A DNA stretch of 64,000 nucleotides from the NCBI RefSeq assembly GCF_000511385.1, contig NC_023137.1:2611001-2675000 (forward strand). The letters run 5' to 3'. The stretch comes from Phaeobacter gallaeciensis DSM 26640. GTDB taxonomy: Bacteria > Pseudomonadota > Alphaproteobacteria > Rhodobacterales > Rhodobacteraceae. Under the pieces are notes generated by a model, which saw only the letters and a program-made list of their open reading frames with translations, was not told where the DNA came from and searched no databases. The position numbers and the translations under genes are program-made. Positions 43,881 through 52,592 of the stretch are shown piece after piece (position 1 is the stretch's first letter; every line of letters begins with the position of its first letter).

Positions 43881-44353
43881 TCCATCTCCTCGCTCAGCAC
43901 CATGGCCAAGTCGTAGCTGTCGTAGGGCAGGCTGTCTTCGCTCAGCTCAATCCCTGCAAGGCTTACCGGGTCAGGCAGAAACGCAGGTGGCGCCAACCCG
44001 ATCCACAGCCCAGCAGCGCTGGCGGTGGCCAATCCGCCAAGGGCGGGCCATCCGCCCAGCCCGGCCATCAGGTCGCGCAACCCGGCAAAAATACCGCTGC
44101 CCGCTTCGGTTGACTGCGCGGCTCGATCTGAACCCGCCGCCTGACGCTCCAGGATCGCCGCTTGCATCGCTGCAGCCTCGCTCAGGATCGCCTGCTCCAA
44201 AGCCTCCGGGAGCGGAGCCGGGGCAGCGGTCCGCGCGCTGGCAAAAAGATCATCAAGCGCCAGCTCAGCCGCGGCAAGATCCGCCGGATCCAATATATCC
44301 TCAGCACCAGCGCCCGCCTGTGTGGGCGCGGTTTTTCCAGTTTTATCAACCAT
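43877..44353 (-). CDS. membrane-anchored protein, probable anti-sigma partner
   Basis: A 158-residue acidic protein: a helical N-terminal region (residues 20-80, LDPADLAAAELALDDLFA and LPEALEQAILSEAAAMQAA), one membrane helix near 105-125 (GLATASAAGLWIGLAP) and a short acidic periplasmic tail. There is no zinc HxxxCxxC anti-sigma motif. Its ATG overlaps the ECF sigma stop by 8 bases. By position and topology it is the likely anti-sigma factor, which is an inference. Confidence 0.65.
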   Translation of the reverse strand: MVDKTGKTAPTQAGAGAEDILDPADLAAAELALDDLFASARTAAPAPLPEALEQAILSEAAAMQAAILERQAAGSDRAAQSTEAGSGIFAGLRDLMAGLGGWPALGGLATASAAGLWIGLAPPAFLPDPVSLAGIELSEDSLPYDSYDLAMVLSEEME

Positions 44354-44954
44354 CACTATACCCCAGTTCGGCCCGACGCCCTGCGAGAATTGCGGCCAAG
44401 GCCCGCTTCCCCCGCGCGGTCAGACTTTCGACCGCCTCGACGCTGATGTCCATAATCCCGGCAATCTCCGGGTTTGCCAGATCCTCGATGTGGCGCAGCA
44501 CCACCGCCTGTCGCTGACGCTCCGGCAATTGCATGAGTGCCGCCTGCAGCGCGTCCTGTCGCGCCCCGTCCTGCATCTGCTCCGCCGCAGATTTCGCAGG
44601 GTCCGGCGGATCGGGGATGGCGTCCAGATCCACATGCCCCCCCCGCAGCCGGCGCTTATGATCAATACAGAGATTCATCACCACCCGGTAGAGCCAGGTC
44701 GAAAGCCGGGCGCGCCCCGGCTCCCAATGTTCGGCCTGCCGCCACAGCCGCACCATCGCCTCCTGCGTGATGTCCTCGGCCTCGGCGCGATTGCCCAGAA
44801 CCCGCATCGCAACACCCAGCGCCCGTGGCGCCAGCCGCGCCGTCAGCGCAGCCGCCGCCTCAGCATCGCCCGCCGCAAACCGCAGCAACAATGCCCCCTC
44901 CGGGTCGTCCACGACACCGCGATCCGGCACCGGCAGGCTGTCGGACGGCGCCAT
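44346..44954 (-). CDS. ECF-type RNA polymerase sigma factor
   Basis: A 202-residue sigma-70 family factor with region 2 (LGNRAEAEDITQEAMVRLWRQ, near residues 52-72; RLSTWLYRVVMNLCIDHKRR) and region 4 (LPERQRQAVVLRHIEDLANPEI and SVEAVESLTARGKRAL). ATG 44954 fits the family, and the longer frame to 45194 runs into the next gene. It is followed with overlaps by a membrane-anchored partner and a CpxP-like protein, and preceded by an EF-hand gene 64 bases away on the same strand. Confidence 0.9.
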   Translation of the reverse strand: MAPSDSLPVPDRGVVDDPEGALLLRFAAGDAEAAAALTARLAPRALGVAMRVLGNRAEAEDITQEAMVRLWRQAEHWEPGRARLSTWLYRVVMNLCIDHKRRLRGGHVDLDAIPDPPDPAKSAAEQMQDGARQDALQAALMQLPERQRQAVVLRHIEDLANPEIAGIMDISVEAVESLTARGKRALAAILAGRRAELGYSDG

Positions 44955-45018
44955 CAGCGGGCCCTGCTCTGGGGCCCGCTCGGCGGTATTGGCAGATATA
45001 TGCACCTGTCGTATCGGA

Positions 45019-45522
45019 TCAGTTCTGTTCCGTCTCGCTGTCTTGCGCCCCGGCGCGCGGTTTATGGCCGCCACCGAAACGACCCCGGAATTTCGCCCGT
45101 GCGCTTTCGAATTCTTCCTTGCTGATAGCACCATCGTCATTGGCATCCACGCGGTCAAACATCTTTCCTGCGCGGCGCGGTTTTGGCAGCTCATCCAGGC
45201 TCAACGCGCCATCCTTGTCGGCGTCCATCCGCTCCAACATGGCAGCCGCGCGGGTTTTGGCCCGAGCCTGCGCGGCAGCTTCCATTTCCGCCAATGTCAG
45301 CTTGCCATCGCCATTGGCATCCGCAGTGGCAAAACGCGCCTCGCGCAGCCCTTCCATCTCGGCCTTGGTCACCTGACCATCACCATTGGTGTCCATCTCT
45401 TCAAAGCTCATGCGCGGACCAAAACCGCCCTTGCCGCCGAACCCCGGCTTGGCAATTGCACCGGTTGCTCCGATGACAGCTCCAACAGCAATAACAGCGG
45501 CGATGAATTTGGTATGTTTCAT
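45019..45522 (-). CDS. exported EF-hand calcium-binding protein
   Basis: A 167-residue protein with a signal peptide (FIAAVIAVGAVIGATGAIA, cleavage near residue 24) and four EF-hand loops: DTNGDGQVTKAE, DANGDGKLTLAE, DADKDGALSLDE and DANDDGAISKEE. All have the acidic pattern needed for calcium. The N-terminal mature part is Gly-rich (GFGGKGGFG). The ATG at 45520-45522 gives a normal signal peptide; the 15 extra upstream residues would not. It is the first gene of the sigma operon. Confidence 0.9.
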   Translation of the reverse strand: MKHTKFIAAVIAVGAVIGATGAIAKPGFGGKGGFGPRMSFEEMDTNGDGQVTKAEMEGLREARFATADANGDGKLTLAEMEAAAQARAKTRAAAMLERMDADKDGALSLDELPKPRRAGKMFDRVDANDDGAISKEEFESARAKFRGRFGGGHKPRAGAQDSETEQN

Positions 45523-45758
45523 GTCTGCGTTTCCTTTTGCACCAGGCAGCCCCTTGCTGCCAATCACAGAAACAAAACGCAGCCCCGGCAGAGTTCCGTC
45601 GCAAAAAAAATCAAAAGCTCAGAAGAAATTTTCGACCGCGCATTGCACCAAAGGTGCGGGCAGCGCACTCTTGCGGCATGCCGACGCACTCCCGCGGACT
45701 GCCCCTTTAAACTTGTCGCCAATGCGCTCAAATATGCGGGCAAAAGATAGGATTTGTT

Positions 45759-46175
45759 ATGACCGATTCATCTGCGGCACTTTCAGCCGATCTCAAAACC
45801 GATACTCAGGAAGACCGCCCCACCATGCCCGCCGTACTACGCGGCTGGCGGTGCAAATGCCCCAATTGCGGCGAAGGCAAGCTGCTGCATTCATATCTGA
45901 AGGTCAACGACAACTGCTCCAACTGCGGTCTCGACCTCACCAGCGCCCGCGCTGATGACGGCCCGGCGTATCTGACCATTCTGCTGGTTGGCCACATTAT
46001 GGCCCCGCTGCTGCATGTGGTCTATTTCACCTGGCGGCCTGAGCCTTTGGTCACCTTCACCGTGTTTTCGCTGGGTTGCCTGCTGTCTTCGCTGTTTCTC
46101 CTGCCCCGGATGAAGGGTATTGTGATCGCCTATCAATGGGCGCGTCGGATGCACGGCTTCGGCAAGGAGAGCTGA
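45759..46175 (+). CDS. DUF983 family membrane protein with zinc ribbon
   Basis: A 138-residue protein. An N-terminal zinc ribbon, CPNCGEGKL and CSNCGLDLT (about residues 34-62), is followed by ADDGPAYLTILLVGH and two membrane helices (TILLVGHIMAPLLHVVYF and LVTFTVFSLGCLLSSLFLL). DUF983 members occur near cytochrome oxidase genes in some bacteria, but no role is known. AGGA lies 7 bases upstream of the ATG. The Nudix gene follows after 27 bases. Confidence 0.88.
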   Translation: MTDSSAALSADLKTDTQEDRPTMPAVLRGWRCKCPNCGEGKLLHSYLKVNDNCSNCGLDLTSARADDGPAYLTILLVGHIMAPLLHVVYFTWRPEPLVTFTVFSLGCLLSSLFLLPRMKGIVIAYQWARRMHGFGKES

Positions 46176-46202
46176 CGCGCCAGAGTTAAGAAAGACCCAG
46201 AC

Positions 46203-46973
46203 ATGAGCAAATCGCCCACCCCGGCCAAGGCGGCCATCGACACCGGCTATGCCGATGCTGCCACCGCCCGTCGGGACACCACTCCGATCCGCAATGCAGC
46301 GACAATTATCGCGGTGCGCGACCGGATGGGGGACGATCCTCAGGTGCTGATGGGGCAGCGCGGCGCCCGCGCCGCCTTCATGCCCAACAAGGTGGTGTTT
46401 CCCGGCGGCGCTGTAGATCCCGGGGACGCCGATGTGCCGCTCGCCAGCCCGCTGCCGTCGCTCTGCCAGGACCGCCTGTCCGAACAATCGAACACAGATC
46501 TGCATCACGCCCTCGCTGTCGCTGCCATTCGCGAATTATGGGAGGAAACCGGCCTCATCCTCGGGCAGCCCGGAACATGGGTCACCACGCCTGAGGCAGA
46601 CTGGGTCGATTTCGCCGCCACCGGCCACTTGCCTGCGGCCGAAACGCTGCAATTTGTCTTTCGCGCCATCACCCCACCGGGCCGCCCGCGCCGGTTCGAC
46701 GCCCGGTTCTTCCTCGTGGATGCGGCGCATATCAGTAGCGATATCGATGATTTCTCCCGCGCCTCGGATGAGCTGTCGCATCTGCAATGGATCCCCCTCA
46801 GCCAGGTCCGCACCTACGATCTGCCGTTCATCACCGAGGTGGTCTTGGCCGAAGTCACCAGACGCATCCGCCAGGATGGCCCGCCGGAAAGCGTGCCGTT
46901 CTTTCGCAACGATGATGAATCGAGCCATTTCCTGCGGCTGAAGGGCTATCCGATGCCCACCGCCGACGACTGA
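46203..46973 (+). CDS. Nudix hydrolase with a split Nudix box
   Basis: A 256-residue pyrophosphohydrolase-like protein. The Nudix box starts FPGGAVDPGD at residue 66 and resumes RELWEETGLIL at residue 110. The distance between its Gly and Arg is about 41 residues instead of about 14, an insert of roughly 27 residues, as in eukaryotic NUDT7/NUDT19-like CoA or ADP-ribose hydrolases. The substrate is unknown. It probably shares a transcript with the DUF983 gene. Confidence 0.85.
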   Translation: MSKSPTPAKAAIDTGYADAATARRDTTPIRNAATIIAVRDRMGDDPQVLMGQRGARAAFMPNKVVFPGGAVDPGDADVPLASPLPSLCQDRLSEQSNTDLHHALAVAAIRELWEETGLILGQPGTWVTTPEADWVDFAATGHLPAAETLQFVFRAITPPGRPRRFDARFFLVDAAHISSDIDDFSRASDELSHLQWIPLSQVRTYDLPFITEVVLAEVTRRIRQDGPPESVPFFRNDDESSHFLRLKGYPMPTADD

Positions 46974-47002
46974 CCAGTCATCAAAACCGCAGCGCAGGCC
47001 AC

Positions 47003-47905
47003 TCAGATTGCCAGCAGCAGCGCCAGGATCGACAGGATCAGCAAGCCCATACCGATAATCTCGCGCCGGGTGATCTGCTCCTTGAAGAACAACACCGACG
47101 CAAGCAGCGACAGCAGTAATTCAATCTGTCCCAGCGCCTTCACATAGGCGGCGTTCTGCAGAGTGAAGGCCCAGAACCAGCAGAAAGATCCCGCCATGCT
47201 GGTTAGCCCAACCCAGATCGCCACCCGTCGCGCCGCCCAGACCCGCGCGATCTCGCCGGGCTCCCGCCACTTCAGCCAGACCAGCATAAACAGCGTCTGC
47301 AAGCTTACGACGATGGCCAGCGTCACCCCGGCGCGAAACGCTGGCGCCAGCGCATCAAGCTCAAGCGACGCCGCGCGATAACTCACCGCTGAGAAGGCAA
47401 AAAGCACACCCGACCCCAGCCCCAACAGCGACGCCGGACTGGACAGATGCCGCCACCACGGCCCCTTGCTCTGCGGTGTCTTCGACAGCACCAGCACCGC
47501 GCATAGACCAATCACAATCGCCACCCAGCCAAGGGCGGTGATCTGATCCCCCAGCACCACCAGCCCGACCAGCGCGGTCTGGATCACCTCGGTTTTCTTG
47601 AACGTAATCCCGACCGCAAAATTGCGCTGCCGGAACAGCGCCACCACACAGACCGTCGCAAGGATCTGCGCGGTGCCGCCAATGGTGGCAAACATCCAGA
47701 ACCGGGCACTCAGCGCGGGCAACGCCTGCCCCGACAGCGCCAGATAAGCCAGAAGCCCGGCCCAGATCAGTGGCGCGGAATAAACAAACCTCGAAAACGT
47801 CGCCCCCGCCGTCGACAGGGTGACGCTGCTCAACACCTTTTGCAGCATAAAGCGGACGGTCTGAAAACTGGCCGCCGCGATGGCGATGGGGATCCATAAG
47901 GTCAT
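47003..47905 (-). CDS. EamA/DMT-family transporter
   Basis: A 300-residue protein of about ten membrane helices with the two-fold EamA repeat. Halves start near PIAIAAASFQTVRFMLQKV and LLGLGSGVLFAFSAVSYRAA and each ends in alternating apolar helices (WVAIVIGLCAVLVLSK; IIGMGLLILSILALLLAI). The substrate cannot be inferred. It converges on the Nudix gene. Confidence 0.85.
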   Translation of the reverse strand: MTLWIPIAIAAASFQTVRFMLQKVLSSVTLSTAGATFSRFVYSAPLIWAGLLAYLALSGQALPALSARFWMFATIGGTAQILATVCVVALFRQRNFAVGITFKKTEVIQTALVGLVVLGDQITALGWVAIVIGLCAVLVLSKTPQSKGPWWRHLSSPASLLGLGSGVLFAFSAVSYRAASLELDALAPAFRAGVTLAIVVSLQTLFMLVWLKWREPGEIARVWAARRVAIWVGLTSMAGSFCWFWAFTLQNAAYVKALGQIELLLSLLASVLFFKEQITRREIIGMGLLILSILALLLAI

Positions 47906-47922
47906 AGGCCCCTTATGAGGCG

Positions 47923-48879
47923 CTATTGCCGTTCTGACCAGATCGGATGTGCGACCGGGTCCTTTGCCCGCAACGCATAGCGGCGCAGGACCACACCATA
48001 GGAGGGGTAGGTATAGCCGTCATTGCGGGCCAGAAACTGCGCCCGCCGGTCCCGGTAGAGGCGTGGCAACGCGTGCCAGGGCACCCCCGGATGGCAGTGA
48101 TGCACCACATGCAGGTGATTGTTCAGAAACAAAAATCCAAGGAGACCGCCACGCTCGATAATCACCGTGCGCGCCGCCGGGTCAAGATGGGCGCGATGCT
48201 CCAGGAAGGTGCGGATCTTCAAGATCGCCAACCCCAGATAGGCCGCCAAGAGATATGCCCAGAACGGCAGCGCACTCTGCACCACCAGCCACAGCGTCAG
48301 CCCCGCGCCAAGGAGATGCAGCAACCAGTCGCGCAGCACCGCCTCATCGCCGTCGCGGATCAGCTGCGCGTCCTCTATCATAAACCGGATCTGCCCCAGC
48401 AACGGCCCCAGCAGCACCCGCCCCGCCAGCGTATTGTTGACCCACAGAAGACCCCGCTGAACGGCTCCCATCCGGCGCCACTGCGCCGGATCAAGATAAT
48501 TGGTCTCAGGGTCGTCGTAGGGGTCGGTCAGCCGCTCGTCATGGTGATGCGCCAGATGGGTGTCCCGAAACCGGCCATAGGGCACCGCCAGATTGAGCGG
48601 CAGGAACATCAAGGCCTCATTCAGGACGCGCGACCGGAACGGATGGCCATGCAACGCCTCATGGCTGAGCGAGGACTGTAACGTGATCAGACAGGCCAGA
48701 ACCGGTACGGCCAGCCAGACAGATACCAACGGTAGCCAAGCCAACGCCGCCCCCCAGGCCGCATAGCACCCCAGCATCAGCGCCAGCGTGCCCCATTCGA
48801 CACGCCCCAATTGCAGCTGCACCCGGTCCAGCATGGCGCGCTGGCTTGGCACCTGCGGGCTAGCCTGCGGATCAGACAT
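47923..48879 (-). CDS. membrane fatty acid desaturase family protein
   Basis: A 318-residue protein with the three di-iron His boxes of the membrane desaturase superfamily: SHEALHGHP (near residue 73), HLAHHHDE (near 109) and HVVHHCHPG (near 257). It has four to six membrane helices. ATG 48879 is supported by the family N-terminus and an 8-base overlap with the DUF2061 gene. The substrate is unknown; beta-carotene ketolase-like and acyl-lipid desaturases share this fold. Confidence 0.85.
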   Translation of the reverse strand: MSDPQASPQVPSQRAMLDRVQLQLGRVEWGTLALMLGCYAAWGAALAWLPLVSVWLAVPVLACLITLQSSLSHEALHGHPFRSRVLNEALMFLPLNLAVPYGRFRDTHLAHHHDERLTDPYDDPETNYLDPAQWRRMGAVQRGLLWVNNTLAGRVLLGPLLGQIRFMIEDAQLIRDGDEAVLRDWLLHLLGAGLTLWLVVQSALPFWAYLLAAYLGLAILKIRTFLEHRAHLDPAARTVIIERGGLLGFLFLNNHLHVVHHCHPGVPWHALPRLYRDRRAQFLARNDGYTYPSYGVVLRRYALRAKDPVAHPIWSERQ

Positions 48880-49078
48880 GACGCCGCCCCCAGCGCACCC
48901 CGGCCCAGATCCGCTCATAAAGCAGGTAGCACAGAAAGCCGACGCAGGTATTGACCAGCGCCAGCGTCCCGCCAAGCGCAAGTGACCCGGTCAGCAACCA
49001 GCCAACCCCCGCCATCATCGCCAGTCCCAGCAGGTTCCAGATCACCGCCTTCACCACTGATCGCGCTCGCGTGTCCAT
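48872..49078 (-). CDS. DUF2061 small membrane protein
   Basis: A 68-residue protein with two membrane helices (VIWNLLGLAMMAGVGWLL and GTLALVNTCVGFLCYLLYER) and a basic start (MDTRARSVVKA). An AGGAGG site 6 bases before the ATG at 49076-49078 decides the start. It overlaps the desaturase by 8 bases, so the two are coupled. It is a predicted membrane protein of unknown role. Confidence 0.85.
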   Translation of the reverse strand: MDTRARSVVKAVIWNLLGLAMMAGVGWLLTGSLALGGTLALVNTCVGFLCYLLYERIWAGVRWGRRHV

Positions 49079-49170
49079 CTGCAGCCTCCTGTTTTTCTTA
49101 CCTTTCCTCCGGCCTACACGGATCCCACGCGATGCAGAATTCCGAATATGATTAACAAAATTCAGCAAAC

Positions 49171-49187
49171 GTGATAAAAATCATCAC
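49171..49187. promoter_or_regulatory. small palindrome adjoining the XRE regulator start
   Basis: GTGAT (49171-49175) and ATCAC (49183-49187) are separated by 7 A+T-rich bases and end immediately before the ATG. It lies in the divergent region between the desaturase operon and the regulator, and could be the regulator's own operator. Confidence 0.4.
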
Positions 49188-50048
49188 ATGATTGATATTA
49201 TGGACAAACGTCTGCGCGCGGAGCAGTTTCGCACCCGTCTCAACCGCGCGCTCAGCGACAGTGGCCTCAGCCAAAGCGCGCTGGCCCGCGCCATTGGGGT
49301 GGATCGCTCGACGATCTCGCAGCTTCTGACTGATGCCGGGGCTCGGCTGCCCAACGCCCATGTGGTCGGCGCCTGCGCCGGAGCGCTTGGGGTTTCGGCC
49401 GACTGGCTCCTTAGCCTGTCGGACCGGCCAGAGAATGCGGCCGATCTGATCGCCGCCAGCCTGTCGATGACAAAGGCACCCCGCGCCTTGGTGGATGAAC
49501 GGATTTTCGACTGGCATCAGGAGGCCGAAGGTTACAAGATCCGCCACGTCCCTGCCGCCCTGCCCGACATGCTGAAAACCCGCGCGCTGCTGGAATGGGA
49601 ATATGCCCCGCATCTCGGGCGCACCGCTGATCAGGCCATCGGCGCCTCAGAGGATCGGCTCTCCTGGATACGCCAGTCGCCGTCGGACTATGAAATCGCA
49701 CTGCCGCTTTATGAACTGGACAGCTTTGCCCAAGGCGCGGGCTATTACGAAGGCTTGCCGCTGGAAATCCGGTTGGAGCAGCTCGACCAGTTCGAACGTC
49801 TCGCCGAACAGCTTTACCCCCGCCTGCGTATCTATCTGTTTGATGCCAAGCGGCTCTATTCCTCACCGATCACCATCTTCGGCCCGCTTTTGTGCGTGTT
49901 TTATGCAGGCAGCAACTATCTGGCCTTTCGCGACAAGGAGCGGATCGCCACCTTCACCAGCCATTTCGACAATCTGGTGCGCGAGGCCGATATCACTGCG
50001 CGACAATTGCCCGGACGGCTCAGGGCGCTTCGGGCGGCCATATCGTAA
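49188..50048 (+). CDS. XRE-family helix-turn-helix regulator
   Basis: A 286-residue regulator. Its N-terminal helix-turn-helix reads FRTRLNRALSDSGLSQSALARAIGVDRSTISQLL, given here as SQSALARAIGVDRSTISQL (about residues 28-46), and a second helical block is VVGACAGALGVSADWLLSL. A C-terminal domain of about 190 residues (LPLYELDSFAQGAGYYEG, IFGPLLCVFYAGSNYLAF) is of unknown ligand. It is divergent from the desaturase genes, which it may control. Confidence 0.8.
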   Translation: MIDIMDKRLRAEQFRTRLNRALSDSGLSQSALARAIGVDRSTISQLLTDAGARLPNAHVVGACAGALGVSADWLLSLSDRPENAADLIAASLSMTKAPRALVDERIFDWHQEAEGYKIRHVPAALPDMLKTRALLEWEYAPHLGRTADQAIGASEDRLSWIRQSPSDYEIALPLYELDSFAQGAGYYEGLPLEIRLEQLDQFERLAEQLYPRLRIYLFDAKRLYSSPITIFGPLLCVFYAGSNYLAFRDKERIATFTSHFDNLVREADITARQLPGRLRALRAAIS

Positions 50049-50069
50049 ACCGGTAGCGTCAAACGCTCA

Positions 50070-50129
50070 GGGCTGCGCCTGCCTGGGCTGGCGCGAATGC
50101 GCCTGCCGGGGGGCAGGCAGGCGCAGCCC
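50070..50129. repeat. 16-base perfect inverted repeat between convergent genes
   Basis: GGGCTGCGCCTGCCTG (50070-50085) and CAGGCAGGCGCAGCCC (50114-50129) are exact reverse complements. The 28-base loop contains a smaller stem (GGCGC and GCGCC around GAAT). There is no T tract. It lies between the XRE gene and the converging SDR gene, so it may act as a bidirectional transcription barrier. Confidence 0.75.
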
Positions 50130-50196
50130 GGCCTATCGGTTAGGCGGTACGTTTCATCTGAAGGCGGGCGTTTCCAGACGGTTTCCGAGACGGGCC

Positions 50197-50970
50197 TCAC
50201 ACCTTGGGATCCGGGTTTTCCGTATGGCCATCCACGGCAATCACCTGCCCTGACACCAGCCGCGCTGCGTCGGACCCGAGGAACACCGCCATATTGGCAA
50301 TGTCTTTCGCCTCAACGAAGGACCGCATCGATGTTCCCGAGGCATAACCATCGTAAACCTGATCGCGGGTCATGCCCTTGGCCACTGCCTCGCGCGCAAG
50401 CACGCCCTCCATCCGCGGCCCCTCCACCGCACCGGGGCAGATCACATTCGCACGAATACCAAAGGGGCCAAGCTCCATCGCCAGCGTCTTCATCAGGCCA
50501 ATCACTGCCCATTTCGCCGAAGCATAAGGCGCGCGGTTCGGATAGCCATATTGCCCCGCCGTTGATGACGTCACGATGATCGATCCAGCCTTGGCCGCCT
50601 TCATCATGGGGGCTGCGTATTTGGCGGCCAGAAAACAGCCCTCTAGATTGACGCTCACACATCTGCGCCAGTCCTCAAGCGCGATGTCCTCAATCCGCGC
50701 AGTCGGCCCCGCGATACCAGCATTGGCACAAAGCACATCCAAGCCGCCCCAGACCTCCGACACTTCAGTAAACAGCGCCCTGACCCCAGCCTCATCAGTG
50801 GCATCCACCGCCGTGCTGCGCCAGCCCTCCGGCATATCCGCCAGCGCCTCAGCGCTGACATCCGTGACCCAGACCTGATGCCCGGCGGCGGCAAAGCCCT
50901 CGGCCATGGCCCGGCCGATCCCTGACCCGCCGGCAGTGACCAGAACCCTGCTTACCCCTTCAGCGCTCAC
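50197..50970 (-). CDS. short-chain dehydrogenase in the carnitine operon
   Basis: A 257-residue classical SDR: TAGGSGIG (residues 12-19), CANAGIAG near 82, catalytic Ser in TSSTAG and YASAK. It starts at GTG inside a GTGA overlap with the carnitine dehydrogenase stop, indicating tight coupling. The C-terminal YGXAGTS-like segment and GQVIAVDGH are typical of sugar-alcohol or hydroxy-acid dehydrogenases. The operon context suggests an accessory carnitine step such as oxidation of the D-isomer, which is inference only. Confidence 0.82.
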   Translation of the reverse strand: MSAEGVSRVLVTAGGSGIGRAMAEGFAAAGHQVWVTDVSAEALADMPEGWRSTAVDATDEAGVRALFTEVSEVWGGLDVLCANAGIAGPTARIEDIALEDWRRCVSVNLEGCFLAAKYAAPMMKAAKAGSIIVTSSTAGQYGYPNRAPYASAKWAVIGLMKTLAMELGPFGIRANVICPGAVEGPRMEGVLAREAVAKGMTRDQVYDGYASGTSMRSFVEAKDIANMAVFLGSDAARLVSGQVIAVDGHTENPDPKV

Positions 50971-52442
50971 CGCGGCGCACCAATGGCGCGGCCCAGCCCC
51001 TCAGGCGCGGGCAGCGCCGCATGGGCCTCTGCCAGCTTCACCAGATTGGCCTCGATATGCGGTGCAGGCGGAGCGGAGCGGCGGGTCGCAAGATCCACAT
51101 GCAGCAGCATATGTTCGCCAGTCGCCAGCAACCGCTCACCGGAATACATCTCGTGCCACAGATGCATTTTCTTGCCCTGCCCCATGATCACCCGTGTGCG
51201 CACCTGAATGGGATCGCCCGCATGGACCTCGTCGATATGGCGGATATGGGTCTCAGCGGTGAAATAGCTGCCGCCACTGGCGATATACTCTGCATCGCAG
51301 CCGATGATCATCATCAGCCGGTCGGTGGATTGCGCAAAGGCATCCAGATAGCGGCTCTCGGTCATGTGGCCGTTGTAGTCGGTCCAATCCAAGGGCACGA
51401 TCCGGCTCTGGGTCAGCACCGGCTGGCTCAAGTCTTCCAGATCATCCAGCGACCGCACCAGCCCGGCATCCCCCTCGCGTCCGACGTCATGCGCATTCTG
51501 CAACGCGCCTGCCCCCCAGTCATTGGCGCCCAGCGCCCGCATCATCCCCACAAGGTTGTCATCGCGAATACGCTCCAGCTCGCGGATCGAATGCTGACCG
51601 GACTGGTCATCCGACTGGCCTGCAATCAGATCGACCAGCTCATCGGTGAATTCCGGTACGTCCATCAACTTGGTCCAAGGCCATTTCAGCGCCGGGCCAA
51701 ACTGCGCCATGAAATGCTTCATGCCCGCTTCACCGCCCGCCACACGGTAGGTTTCAAACAGCCCCATCTGCGCCCAGCGGATGCCAAACCCATAGCGGAT
51801 CGCATTGTCGATCTCTTCGGTGGTGGCGATCCCATCCTTGACCAGCCACAGCGCCTCGCGCCAGACGGCTTCCAGGAACCGGTCGGCCACATGGGCGTCG
51901 ATTTCCTTCTTCAGATGCAGGGGATACATGCCGATCTCGGTGATGATTGCCTTGGCGCTGTCACTCACGCCTGCCGGGTTGGCCTCGGTCGTGACCAACT
52001 CCACCAGCGGCATCAGGTAGACCGGGTTGAACGGATGCGCGACCACGATCTGGGCGGCATTGCTGAACCCATCCTGCAATTGCGACGGTTTATAGCCAGA
52101 GGTAGACGAGCCGATAACAGCGTCCGCCGCAACATGCGCCTGCAACGTGCCATAGACCTTCTGTTTCAGCTCCAGCCGCTCCGGCACGCTTTCCTGAATC
52201 CAGATTGCCCCGGCTACCGCCTCCTCGATGGTGGCGTGATAGCTGAGGCGGCCCTCCGCAGGCAGCGCCACATTGCCGAGCCCCGGCAAGCTGCGCCGCG
52301 CATTGGCCAGAACCTCGCCAATCTTGCGCTCGGCCTCCGGGTCCGGGTCAAACACCCGCACGTTCCAGCCGTTCAGCAGGAACCGCGCGGCCCATCCGCC
52401 GCCAATAACCCCGCCACCGATGATTGCTGCTGTTTTTGTCAT
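50967..52442 (-). CDS. lcdH: L-carnitine dehydrogenase fused to a betainyl-CoA thioesterase-like domain
   Basis: Oxidises L-carnitine to 3-dehydrocarnitine with NAD. The N-terminal part (about residues 1-320) resembles 3-hydroxyacyl-CoA dehydrogenase: AAIIGGGVIGGGWAARFLLNG near residue 5 and AHPFNPVYLMPLVELV near 137. From about residue 340 a hot-dog thioesterase domain follows (LDWTDYNGHMTESRYLDAF). Such fusions are known from carnitine-degrading proteobacteria, where the second domain releases glycine betaine from betainyl-CoA. ATG 52442 fits the dehydrogenase start. The SDR gene overlaps its stop. Confidence 0.93.
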   Translation of the reverse strand: MTKTAAIIGGGVIGGGWAARFLLNGWNVRVFDPDPEAERKIGEVLANARRSLPGLGNVALPAEGRLSYHATIEEAVAGAIWIQESVPERLELKQKVYGTLQAHVAADAVIGSSTSGYKPSQLQDGFSNAAQIVVAHPFNPVYLMPLVELVTTEANPAGVSDSAKAIITEIGMYPLHLKKEIDAHVADRFLEAVWREALWLVKDGIATTEEIDNAIRYGFGIRWAQMGLFETYRVAGGEAGMKHFMAQFGPALKWPWTKLMDVPEFTDELVDLIAGQSDDQSGQHSIRELERIRDDNLVGMMRALGANDWGAGALQNAHDVGREGDAGLVRSLDDLEDLSQPVLTQSRIVPLDWTDYNGHMTESRYLDAFAQSTDRLMMIIGCDAEYIASGGSYFTAETHIRHIDEVHAGDPIQVRTRVIMGQGKKMHLWHEMYSGERLLATGEHMLLHVDLATRRSAPPAPHIEANLVKLAEAHAALPAPEGLGRAIGAPR

Positions 52443-52592
52443 GACATTGTTCTCCAAAAGACATTGGCCCATGAACCACACGAGCACGTCGCGCGGGTTA
52501 AGCGCGCATGGCTTCCTTGCCCGCTGGCAAGCAGGCAGTTTTCATTTTCATTGAATTCAAATGCGCTGGCAGCGCGAAACTGGTGATCTGCT

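Noticed and set aside
45560..45600. ECF/EcfG-type promoter (GGAAC ... CGTT) before the EF-hand gene
   Set aside because: GGAAC is present on the minus strand at 45593-45597, but the spacing to CGTTT (13 bases) and to GTTTC (19 bases) does not fit the usual 16-17.
51021..52586. 521-codon plus-strand frame opposite the carnitine dehydrogenase gene
   Set aside because: It is the antisense of lcdH, whose motifs are unmistakable; the plus-strand frame shows no domain and no ribosome binding site.
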